DNA from: Lachnospiraceae bacterium UBA3332
GTDB lineage: Bacteria > Bacillota > Clostridia > Lachnospirales > Lachnospiraceae
Direction: 5' to 3'
Length of the DNA stretch: 5,097 bases
Assembly (NCBI GenBank): GCA_002361095.1
Contig: DERU01000258.1
Location: 1-5,097 of the forward strand
The notes beneath the pieces were generated by a model. It worked only from the letters and a program-made list of their open reading frames with translations. It searched no databases and was not told the origin of the DNA. Both the position numbers and the translations under genes were made by a program. Numbering within the stretch: position 1 is the stretch's first letter; each line of letters opens with the position of its first letter. Shown here piece by piece: positions 1 to 5,097 of this stretch.

Positions 1-947
1 GCCTGGCTTTTCTGGTGATGATGTCCCCTCACATTTGGGCCATTGAGTTTGTGGGTAACCGGATGATTACGGATGACGAGTTATATGATTTTCTGGTTTC
101 CCAGGGGGTGGATTACGGTGTCAAAAAAAGCGCGCTGCAGCTGGAAGAATTGGAGGCGGCCATCCGGGAAGCGTTTTCCCAGGTGACTTGGACATCCGCG
201 AGACTGGACGGCAGCCGTGTGACGGTGCAGATCAAGGAGAACGATCTTCCCACCGACACAGAACGGGCAGAAAGCCTGGAAAAATTTGCGGACGGTGCGG
301 AACTGGTGGCCACAAAGCCGGGAATTGTGGAGGAAATCCTGACAAGATCCGGCATTCCCAAGGTAAAACGGGGGGACGAAGTGGAGAAAGGGACGCTATT
401 GGTGGGAGGAATGGTACCTGTCAACAATGACGACGGGACGATCCGGGAGTGGGAAAAAACCGTAGCGGACGCGGACATCCGGATCCGGTGCAGCGAGTCC
501 GTCTATCTGACACAGCCGCTTTCTTACCAATATAAAAATTATACCGGAAGGGAGAAAACCTATCGTTTTTTTTCCCTTGGGGAGAAAAGATATCGCTTTC
601 CCTTCGGAAACTGTAAGTATGTCAAATATGACGAGGTGATAGAGCAAAAAAGATTCCGTCTTTTTAACCAGATCGACCTGCCTGTATTTACAGGGACAAT
701 CCGGTGCAGGGAATATCTGCCCGTGGATGCTTTATATGATGAAAACAGCGCGGCGGCCCTGCTTACGGGGCGGTTGGAAAAAATAATTGCGGATTTGGAA
801 GAAAAGGGGGTACAAATTATACAAAAAGATGTTAAAATGGTAAGGAAAACCAATGCGCTGGTTATGCAGGGGAGTTTGACGGTCAGCGAGGAGGCGGTGG
901 CCCTGCAGCCTGTCAGTGAGGATACGCAGGCAGGGCAGGAGGAGTGA
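1..947 (+). CDS. yqfD: Sporulation protein YqfD, 5'-truncated by the window edge
   Basis: This is the C-terminal part of a YqfD-family protein. The frame is open from base 3 and ends with TGA at 945-947, so about 315 residues are visible. Family members are usually near 400 residues, so roughly 80-90 are missing. The first codons (Leu-Ala-Phe-Leu-Val-Met-Met) look like the end of a transmembrane helix, so the GTG at 15 and the ATGs at 18 and 21 are internal codons, not starts. Counting from the GTG, residues 7-75 (IWAIEFVGN onward, ending VQIKEN) resemble a POTRA/FtsQ-like fold. Residues 97-132 (ATKPGIVEEI, then KVKRGDEVEKGTLLVGG) have a beta-sandwich hairpin pattern typical of the family. 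The tail is charged. YqfD is known as a sporulation-associated protein in Bacillus, but its biochemical role is unclear. The bulk probably lies outside the membrane. phoH follows after 3 nt, implying one transcript. Confidence 0.9.
   Translation, partial: LAFLVMMSPHIWAIEFVGNRMITDDELYDFLVSQGVDYGVKKSALQLEELEAAIREAFSQVTWTSARLDGSRVTVQIKENDLPTDTERAESLEKFADGAELVATKPGIVEEILTRSGIPKVKRGDEVEKGTLLVGGMVPVNNDDGTIREWEKTVADADIRIRCSESVYLTQPLSYQYKNYTGREKTYRFFSLGEKRYRFPFGNCKYVKYDEVIEQKRFRLFNQIDLPVFTGTIRCREYLPVDALYDENSAAALLTGRLEKIIADLEEKGVQIIQKDVKMVRKTNALVMQGSLTVSEEAVALQPVSEDTQAGQEE
937..942 (+). promoter_or_regulatory. Shine-Dalgarno of phoH, inside the end of yqfD
   Basis: AGGAGG lies 8 nt before the ATG at 951 and inside the last codons of yqfD, whose TGA is at 945-947. 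It is a perfect consensus at good spacing. It supports the ATG at 951 as the phoH start and suggests translational coupling with yqfD. Confidence 0.85.
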
Positions 948-950
948 AGA

Positions 951-1982
951 ATGGCGTGGCAGGAAAGCAGCCTGGCTATGGAGATGATACACAGCCGGAA
1001 TATTTTCGGACAATATGACGCCTTTGTCAAAAAGCTGGAACGCGCATTTTCGGTAGACATTGTGGACAGGGACGGAACCGTGCGGATCCGTGGAGAAGCC
1101 AAAGGCGTGGAACGGGCCATGTCCGTGCTTTTGCAGCTTTTGGAATTGTCAAAGAGAGGAAACCAGATTCAGGAACAGAATGTGGATTATGCGATTGCGA
1201 TGAGTATGGAACATAACGACAGCGCGCTTTTGGAGGTGGAGGAGGACCTGATCTGCCACACGATGAGCGGCAAGCCGATAAAGCCCAAAACGCTGGGACA
1301 AAAGCGTTACGTGGATGAGATCCGGAATAAGATGATTGTGTTCGGGATGGGACCTGCGGGTACGGGAAAAACCTATCTGGCCATGGCGATGGCCATTACG
1401 GCGTTTAAAAACAATGAGGTGGAGCGTATTATCCTGACGCGGCCGGCCATAGAGGCCGGGGAGAAGCTGGGGTTTCTCCCCGGGGATTTGCAGAGCAAGG
1501 TGGATCCTTATTTGCGGCCGCTTTACGATGCCCTTTACCAGATCATGGGCGCGGAGAGTTTTCAGAAAAATATGGAGAAAGGGCTGATTGAGGTTGCGCC
1601 CCTTGCGTATATGCGGGGACGTACTTTGGATAATGCCTATATTATCCTGGATGAGGCGCAGAATACCACGCCCGCGCAGATGAAGATGTTTTTGACCCGG
1701 GTGGGGTTTGGATCCAAGGTGGTGGTGACAGGAGACGCTTCACAGAAGGATTTGCCGGAGGGAACCAGATCCGGGCTGGATGTGGCGGTGAAGGTACTTT
1801 CCCGTCTTACCGATGAGATTGCTTTTTGCACACTCACCAGCAAGGATGTGGTGCGGCATCCGCTGGTGCAAAAAATCGTGGAGGCTTACGAATCCTACGA
1901 GGAAAAGGAAGCGCGCAGGCAGCGCATGCGGCAGGAGCGGACAAGCGGCGCAGGGGGACAAAAGAGAGGATTTAGGCGATGA
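951..1982 (+). CDS. phoH: PhoH family P-loop ATPase (PhoH/YbeZ type)
   Basis: A 343-residue cytosolic PhoH-like protein. The N-terminal ~75 residues (IFGQYDAFVKKLERAF, then VDIVDRDGTVRIRGEAKGVE) match the small N-terminal module of this family, which has a KH-like look. The ATPase domain spans about 115-315. The Walker A motif is GPAGTGKT at 134-141. The conserved stretches LTRPAIEAGEKLGFLPGD (162-179) and MRGRTLDNAYIILDEAQN (221-238) follow, the latter carrying Walker B with Asp-Glu. VVVTGDASQKDLP (257-269) is the sensor-like segment. All key residues are intact. The C-terminal tail (about 319-343) is rich in Arg and Lys and lacks family conservation, so it may touch RNA. The E. coli homologue YbeZ is linked to YbeY and ribosome/rRNA metabolism, and the direct overlap with ybeY here fits that. 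The name PhoH derives from E. coli; phosphate control is not implied. The consensus Shine-Dalgarno at 937-942 supports the start. Confidence 0.96.
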   Translation: MAWQESSLAMEMIHSRNIFGQYDAFVKKLERAFSVDIVDRDGTVRIRGEAKGVERAMSVLLQLLELSKRGNQIQEQNVDYAIAMSMEHNDSALLEVEEDLICHTMSGKPIKPKTLGQKRYVDEIRNKMIVFGMGPAGTGKTYLAMAMAITAFKNNEVERIILTRPAIEAGEKLGFLPGDLQSKVDPYLRPLYDALYQIMGAESFQKNMEKGLIEVAPLAYMRGRTLDNAYIILDEAQNTTPAQMKMFLTRVGFGSKVVVTGDASQKDLPEGTRSGLDVAVKVLSRLTDEIAFCTLTSKDVVRHPLVQKIVEAYESYEEKEARRQRMRQERTSGAGGQKRGFRR

Positions 1983-2479
1983 CTTTCTATGTGGAAAACG
2001 AGACGGAGGCGGTTTTTCCCTTTGACGCAGAAGAATTGACTGCCAGGGTGGCCCAGGCGGTGCTGGAGGAGGAGAACTGTCCTTATGAAGCGCAGATAGA
2101 GGTACTGATTACGGATGCGGAGGGAATACGGCTGTACAACAGGGAATACAGAAAGATTGACAGGGAGACGGACGTCTTAAGTTTTCCCAATGTCCCTTTT
2201 GGGACGCCCGCAGATTTTTCCGCAGCGGAAGAAAATGTATCGGATTGCTTTGAGCCGGACAGCGGGGAACTGCTTTTGGGGCAGATTATATTGTGCGCAG
2301 ACCGTATTTATTCACAGGCGGAAAGCTACGGGCACTCCGTCAGGAGGGAATTTGCCTTTTTGGTGGCACACAGTATGCTGCATTTATGCGGTTACGATCA
2401 TGAGACGCAAAAAGAGGCGGGTGTGATGGAGAAAAAGCAGGAAGCGGTTTTGGACAGCCTTGGCATCTTTAGGGGATAA
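1979..2479 (+). CDS. ybeY: Endoribonuclease YbeY (16S rRNA maturation factor)
   Basis: A 166-residue YbeY protein of normal family length. YbeY is a zinc-dependent single-strand endoribonuclease involved in 16S rRNA 3'-end processing and 70S quality control. The metal site is intact: HSMLHLCGYDH at 131-141 gives His131, His135 and His141. The RETDVLSFP motif is at 62-70, and Arg58 sits where the conserved catalytic-site arginine is expected. A short insertion-like region (about 71-95, acidic) separates this motif from LLLGQIILCADRI (98-110). There the Asp usually seen after Gly (LGDI) appears to be Gln102, from memory of the family. The ATG at 1979 overlaps the phoH stop in an ATGA junction, with AGAGAGGA at 1963-1970 as ribosome binding site. 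phoH and ybeY are therefore probably translationally coupled. Confidence 0.96.
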   Translation: MTFYVENETEAVFPFDAEELTARVAQAVLEEENCPYEAQIEVLITDAEGIRLYNREYRKIDRETDVLSFPNVPFGTPADFSAAEENVSDCFEPDSGELLLGQIILCADRIYSQAESYGHSVRREFAFLVAHSMLHLCGYDHETQKEAGVMEKKQEAVLDSLGIFRG

Positions 2480-2485
2480 GGACGA

Positions 2486-4135
2486 ATGGGTAAGAAAAGA
2501 AACAAAAGAGGCAGAAGGCAGCTGCGGATACCGCAGTCCTGGAATGCTTTTATGACGGCGGTATCGCTGTTTTTGTTCGGGGTTTTTCAGGTGCGGCTGC
2601 CTAATTTTTATCAGGATACGGGAAGCGCCTGCTATTTGGCCGCTTTTTGCTGGTATGCGTTATTGTTTGTGCCGGTAGGAACCGGAATGTTTTACGGGGT
2701 GTCCGCCATGGTGTCGGCCAGGCTGGCAAGGGGAAGCGTGCGGGGAGCCAAAAAGGCGGTGAGGGCCGGTGTGTTTGCCGGGGCTGTCTGGGGCTTGTTC
2801 TTTGGAGTGGCCGGATTTTGCGGCGCGGATTTTTTGACGGCGAAGCTGATGGGGTTTGCGCCCGCAGGGCTTGCCCTGCAGAGTCTTTTTCCCGCCCTTT
2901 TTCCCCTGTGTGTGTGTTTGGCGCTGGCAGGGGGAATGGACGGTTTTGGGGCAGGCCAGTATGCCGGGCTTGTCATGTGTGTATTCGGTCTGTCTTTGTG
3001 CGTGTCAGGGCCGCTTTTGACTGTCCCCCGGTGGGAATATGGGCAGATGGTGGCCGCTTTTTTGCAAAACGAACAATACGGTTCCGCGTTTGGCGCCGCC
3101 GGCGGGGCGATGGCTTTTTCGATATCCGCGTTTGTGGCTTTGGCGGCCGCCGTCTTTTTGTGGGGAAGCCTGCAGCCTCCCATTAAAGCGATAGAGGGTG
3201 CAGAGGAAAACCTGCGGGAAAGTCAGGGACAGCTGGTGCGGGCGCTTTTTTCCCGTTCCCTGCCGGTTATGGGTCTGTCGCTGCTTTTGACGGCCGGGGC
3301 TTTGGGGGGCGTGGTCTTGTATATGCGCTCGTCCGAAGAGGGAATGCTGCAGGAGCATGCGCGCATTTTCGGGATTTACTGCGGAAAGGCATGCGTGGTT
3401 TTGGCGGTTCCGGTGATTCTGGCACTTGTCTTGCTGTCCCGCGCTTTTGGGGGGCTTCGTACGGCGTATTTGGGCCGGAATATGAAAAGGGCCAAGGAGA
3501 AATGTATGGTGGCGCTGCGCTGTGTGGCGCTTTTGACCGTTTTTTTTGCCGCGTACCTGGCGGTGGAGGCAGGGCCGCTGATGCGGGCGTTTTTTCCGGA
3601 AGGGGACACGGGGCAGGCGGAGACTTTTTTGCGGATCGGTATCCTTTCGATGGTATTTTGGGGGCTTGCCGCCGCGCTTGCCGCGATTCTTTTAAGCGCG
3701 GAGCATAACGCCGCGCTTTTGACAGGCGCCGCCGTCTGTACGGCTTTGTATCTGACGGCCCTTTCCTGTATGCTCGCTTTTTTGGAACCGGCTGTTTACG
3801 CCGTCCTCTATGCGAATGTGATTGCCGCCTTTTTGTTTTGTGTGGTTTACTTTTTTCTCATACAGAGAAAGTTAAAAATAAGGCTCAGCTGGGTACGGAT
3901 TTTTCTGGCACCGTGCATGGGCGGTTTGTGTGTGGCGGGGGTGTGCGCGCTTTTGGGACTGGTAATTTTGAAGAACGTACCGGCCATGGTAAACGCCCTT
4001 CTATGCCTGTTGGCAGGTGTCTGCGTGTATTTTGTGGCGGTGGTGCTCCTCAAGGGAGCCACGAGGAGGGAACTTACGGCTTTTTGGGGCGGGGAGTATT
4101 TGATCAATCTGGCCAGGCGATTGAGACTGATGTAG
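2486..4135 (+). CDS. SpoVB/MurJ-like membrane flippase (MOP superfamily), divergent
   Basis: A 549-residue polytopic membrane protein. A basic start (about residues 1-14) precedes some 14 hydrophobic segments, estimated at 21-38, 50-72, 93-112, 129-150, 157-178, 203-226, 259-279, 300-318, 341-361, 381-404, 411-433, 437-459, 472-495 and 499-523. That number matches the MOP superfamily (MurJ, SpoVB, Wzx). The loop VSAMVSARLARGSVRGAKKA (72-91) resembles the SpoVB-type loop after the second helix. A Gly-rich stretch at 149-160 sits where SpoVB relatives carry RGYFQG, but it is poorly matched. The end (LLKGATRRELTAFWGGEYL, 521-539) also resembles SpoVB proteins. The inferred role is flipping a lipid-linked envelope precursor, possibly for cortex or cell-wall peptidoglycan; the substrate is unknown. 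It starts 6 nt after ybeY with AGGGG at 2471-2475 upstream. It could instead be a Wzx-type or MATE-like transporter. Confidence 0.7.
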   Translation: MGKKRNKRGRRQLRIPQSWNAFMTAVSLFLFGVFQVRLPNFYQDTGSACYLAAFCWYALLFVPVGTGMFYGVSAMVSARLARGSVRGAKKAVRAGVFAGAVWGLFFGVAGFCGADFLTAKLMGFAPAGLALQSLFPALFPLCVCLALAGGMDGFGAGQYAGLVMCVFGLSLCVSGPLLTVPRWEYGQMVAAFLQNEQYGSAFGAAGGAMAFSISAFVALAAAVFLWGSLQPPIKAIEGAEENLRESQGQLVRALFSRSLPVMGLSLLLTAGALGGVVLYMRSSEEGMLQEHARIFGIYCGKACVVLAVPVILALVLLSRAFGGLRTAYLGRNMKRAKEKCMVALRCVALLTVFFAAYLAVEAGPLMRAFFPEGDTGQAETFLRIGILSMVFWGLAAALAAILLSAEHNAALLTGAAVCTALYLTALSCMLAFLEPAVYAVLYANVIAAFLFCVVYFFLIQRKLKIRLSWVRIFLAPCMGGLCVAGVCALLGLVILKNVPAMVNALLCLLAGVCVYFVAVVLLKGATRRELTAFWGGEYLINLARRLRLM

Positions 4136-4146
4136 GAAACCGTAAC

Positions 4147-4166
4147 GGCCCGGAACGGATCCGGCC
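4147..4166 (+). other. GC-rich imperfect hairpin after the flippase gene
   Basis: GGCCCGGA (4147-4154) and TCCGGCC (4160-4166) can pair with one bulged C around the 5 nt loop ACGGA, 11 nt after the TAG at 4133-4135. No T-tract follows, so it is not a standard Rho-independent terminator. It might act as a weak attenuator or a 3' end stabiliser, or be incidental. Confidence 0.3.
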
Positions 4167-4192
4167 TGCCTGTAGGTGCGCCGTCCAAAACC

Positions 4193-4222
4193 TGGAGCGT
4201 GCCTGAAATGTATTGTTATAAA
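4193..4222 (+). promoter_or_regulatory. Possible sigma-A-like promoter with extended -10
   Basis: TGTTATAAA at 4214-4222 fits the extended -10 pattern TGnTATAAT with one mismatch. A weak -35 candidate TGGAGC (4193-4198) lies 18 nt upstream. Transcription would begin near 4229 and give a leader of about 110 nt for the gene at 4341. The AT-rich stretch 4211-4235 stands out from its GC-rich surroundings. The poor -35 keeps confidence low. Confidence 0.4.
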
Positions 4223-4272
4223 AAATAAGGAATAAGAAGAGGAAAAGCAGCTGATACTTTTTACGAGGTGAA

Positions 4273-4297
4273 AGGTTAAAATTCGAATTTTTAACCT
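4273..4297 (+). other. AT-rich leader hairpin
   Basis: AGGTTAAAA (4273-4281) pairs perfectly with TTTTAACCT (4289-4297), a 9 bp stem with a 7 nt loop (TTCGAAT). No T-tract follows. It sits in the untranslated leader of the gene at 4341. Its 3' arm overlaps CTCCC (4296-4300), which is complementary to that gene's Shine-Dalgarno, so it could compete with sequestration of the ribosome binding site. It could also be a protein-binding palindrome in DNA. Confidence 0.5.
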
Positions 4298-4309
4298 CCC
4301 TGATTTAAG

Positions 4310-4327
4310 TGCCCGCCAAAGCGGGCA
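4310..4327 (+). other. GC-rich leader hairpin next to the start of the BofC-like gene
   Basis: TGCCCGC (4310-4316) pairs with GCGGGCA (4321-4327) around the loop CAAA, a perfect 7 bp stem. It ends 3 nt before the Shine-Dalgarno at 4331-4335. No run of T follows on either strand, so it is not a canonical terminator. Its position suggests a role in translation initiation or mRNA stability. Confidence 0.5.
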
Positions 4328-4330
4328 GAC

Positions 4331-4335
4331 GGGAG
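4331..4335 (+). promoter_or_regulatory. Shine-Dalgarno of the BofC-like gene, possibly sequestered
   Basis: GGGAG lies 5 nt before the ATG at 4341. It is exactly complementary to CTCCC at 4296-4300, so the leader could fold back over it, enclosing the 4310-4327 hairpin. It supports the ATG at 4341 as the start. Confidence 0.55.
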
Positions 4336-4340
4336 CGGAC

Positions 4341-4976
4341 ATGCGCCGAATAAAAAGGATCAGCTTTTTTTTATATTCCTGCCTGGTATTTGCGGCAGGG
4401 TTTTATGCCCATATCAAATGGGGAGAATTTTTTTATCCCCAGACGTCCGGACAAAAAAATGCGGCTTATGCTGGAAAGCCGGAAGAAGGGGACGTATCCG
4501 TAGTGGTATCGTCCCCGGACCGGATTACCTTTCAGACAAAACTCGTGACGCTCTCTTATCAGGTATCCACGCAGGAGACGCAGCGGCAGGAGGAGGCAAT
4601 GCCGGAGAAGTATATCGGAATGGGACGGGAGGATTTTGTGCATTGCATGGAAGACGAGACGGCGGCCCCTTCCCTGTTGGAACGCAAAAAAGGACTTTTT
4701 GCCGCAGAAGTGCAGTCCTTTTCCACAGCGCAGGTGGTAGTGAAAAAATCATACCGCAGTCAGAATATCAACCGGTCTTTTTATCTTGCGCTTTTGGACA
4801 ACCGGGTTGTGGTCTATGAGGCGGACCAAAATACGGTGTATCTGCGGACCTTTATTGACGGCAGAAATCTTCCCCAAGAATTGCGGGACAAAATCCTGCG
4901 CGGCTGGACGCTGGAGGACAACGCAGAACTGGAGGCATTTCTGGAAGAATATACGGAACTGCCCGCAGCGGAGTGA
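4341..4976 (+). CDS. Membrane-anchored protein with BofC-like C-terminal domain
   Basis: A 211-residue protein. The basic N-terminus (MRRIKR) and hydrophobic segment at about 7-24 look like an uncleaved signal anchor, placing the rest outside the cytoplasm or in the forespore intermembrane space. After a linker (about 30-50) comes a beta-rich region (51-75). Next is a segment with IGMGREDF (92-99), ERKKGLF (114-120) and VQSFSTAQVVVKKSY (124-138), a pattern I associate with clostridial BofC-like proteins. Residues about 147-206 (FYLALLDNRVVVYE, then NLPQELRDKILRGWTLED and ELEAFLEEYTE) resemble the BofC C-terminal domain. In Bacillus, BofC restrains SpoIVB-dependent signalling that activates sigma-K. 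Whether this protein does the same is inference. It stands alone behind its own leader, 205 nt after the flippase. TGA is at 4974-4976. Confidence 0.7.
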   Translation: MRRIKRISFFLYSCLVFAAGFYAHIKWGEFFYPQTSGQKNAAYAGKPEEGDVSVVVSSPDRITFQTKLVTLSYQVSTQETQRQEEAMPEKYIGMGREDFVHCMEDETAAPSLLERKKGLFAAEVQSFSTAQVVVKKSYRSQNINRSFYLALLDNRVVVYEADQNTVYLRTFIDGRNLPQELRDKILRGWTLEDNAELEAFLEEYTELPAAE

Positions 4977-4979
4977 TTG

Positions 4980-5005
4980 TGACAGTCCGGCCTGACAGTC
5001 CGGCC
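4980..5005 (+). repeat. Perfect 13 bp tandem direct repeat, two copies
   Basis: TGACAGTCCGGCC occurs at 4980-4992 and again directly at 4993-5005 with no mismatch, starting 3 nt after the TGA at 4974-4976. GGCC in each copy could pair across a 9 nt loop, but the stem is short and no T-tract follows. The rest of the tail (5006-5097) is GC-rich with no supported gene start. The repeat may be a regulator binding site for a gene beyond the window or a simple slippage duplication. Confidence 0.75.
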
Positions 5006-5097
5006 CCAATGGCAGCAGTTTAAGGCGGGAGGCAGGCACGCGGACCGGGCAGAAGCGGCGGCTGACGTGCAGGGGTTTCCTGCGGCTGCATATCCGA

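Noticed and set aside
560..1120. Minus-strand open frame of 186 codons across the yqfD-phoH junction
   Set aside because: It lies antisense to two well-recognised genes and its translation is Ser/Arg/Leu-rich with no family resemblance.
2692..3358. Long open frames on both strands across the flippase gene
   Set aside because: They are compositional shadows of a GC-rich membrane-protein gene: they have no domain pattern, and the flippase frame shows clear membrane periodicity and a ribosome binding site.
4230..4259. Sporulation sigma (F/G-type) promoter: GAATA at 4230-4234 with GATACTT at 4253-4259
   Set aside because: The spacing of 18 nt is longer than usual for these factors and the -10 has mismatches at both ends, so the match could be chance.
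4272..4340. In-frame upstream extension of the BofC-like gene, open from 4272, with ATT codons at 4281 and 4287 and a GAGGTG motif at 4265-4270
   Set aside because: There is no ATG, GTG or TTG in this stretch, ATT starts are very rare, and the ATG at 4341 has its own Shine-Dalgarno and gives a natural signal-anchor N-terminus.
4310..4345. GC hairpin at 4310-4327 as a Rho-independent terminator
   Set aside because: No T-tract follows on the plus strand, and the minus-strand reading is followed by ACTTAAATC, which is also not a T-run.
5067..5097. Possible GTG start at 5067 of a gene running off the window, with a GCAGG/CCTGC hairpin at 5069-5083
   Set aside because: Only about ten codons are visible, no convincing ribosome binding site sits at the right distance, and a 5 bp stem is not distinctive.

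Overview
The window looks like a chromosomal segment of an endospore-forming Firmicute, probably a Clostridia member of the Lachnospiraceae type. The grounds are a sporulation-type YqfD immediately followed by PhoH and YbeY, a SpoVB-like multispanning protein, a BofC-like membrane-anchored protein, strong purine-rich ribosome binding sites and fairly GC-rich codon use. The organism assignment is inference from gene content and protein flavour, not from a marker gene.

Positions 1-4135 are one tightly packed plus-strand operon. It begins inside yqfD, whose 5' end lies outside the window. phoH follows after 3 nt and overlaps ybeY by 4 nt (ATGA). After a 6 nt gap comes a 549-residue protein with about 14 membrane segments, which I read as a divergent MOP-superfamily flippase of the SpoVB/MurJ type. 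The first three genes form a familiar Firmicutes cluster: a sporulation-associated membrane protein, a PhoH-type ATPase, and the YbeY endoribonuclease of rRNA maturation. The genes often found around ybeY in this phylum (pgpH/yqfF before it; dgkA, cdd, era after it) are absent here, and the flippase takes the downstream position.

Positions 4136-4340 are a 205 nt intergenic region. It holds a weak GC-rich hairpin just after the flippase, an extended -10-like promoter element, an AT-rich 9 bp hairpin, a 7 bp GC hairpin, and a CTCCC segment complementary to the GGGAG Shine-Dalgarno of the next gene. This arrangement could control translation and is the least explained part of the window.

Positions 4341-4976 encode a 211-residue protein with one N-terminal membrane anchor and a C-terminal region resembling the BofC C-terminal domain, so it may be a sporulation or envelope signalling protein. 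Positions 4977-5097 contain no gene start I can support. They hold a perfect 13 bp tandem direct repeat right after the stop codon.

I see no tRNA, rRNA, CRISPR array, insertion sequence or clear Rho-independent terminator. I found no obviously new multi-gene system. The leader structure at 4265-4340 and the divergent flippase are the best candidates for follow-up.
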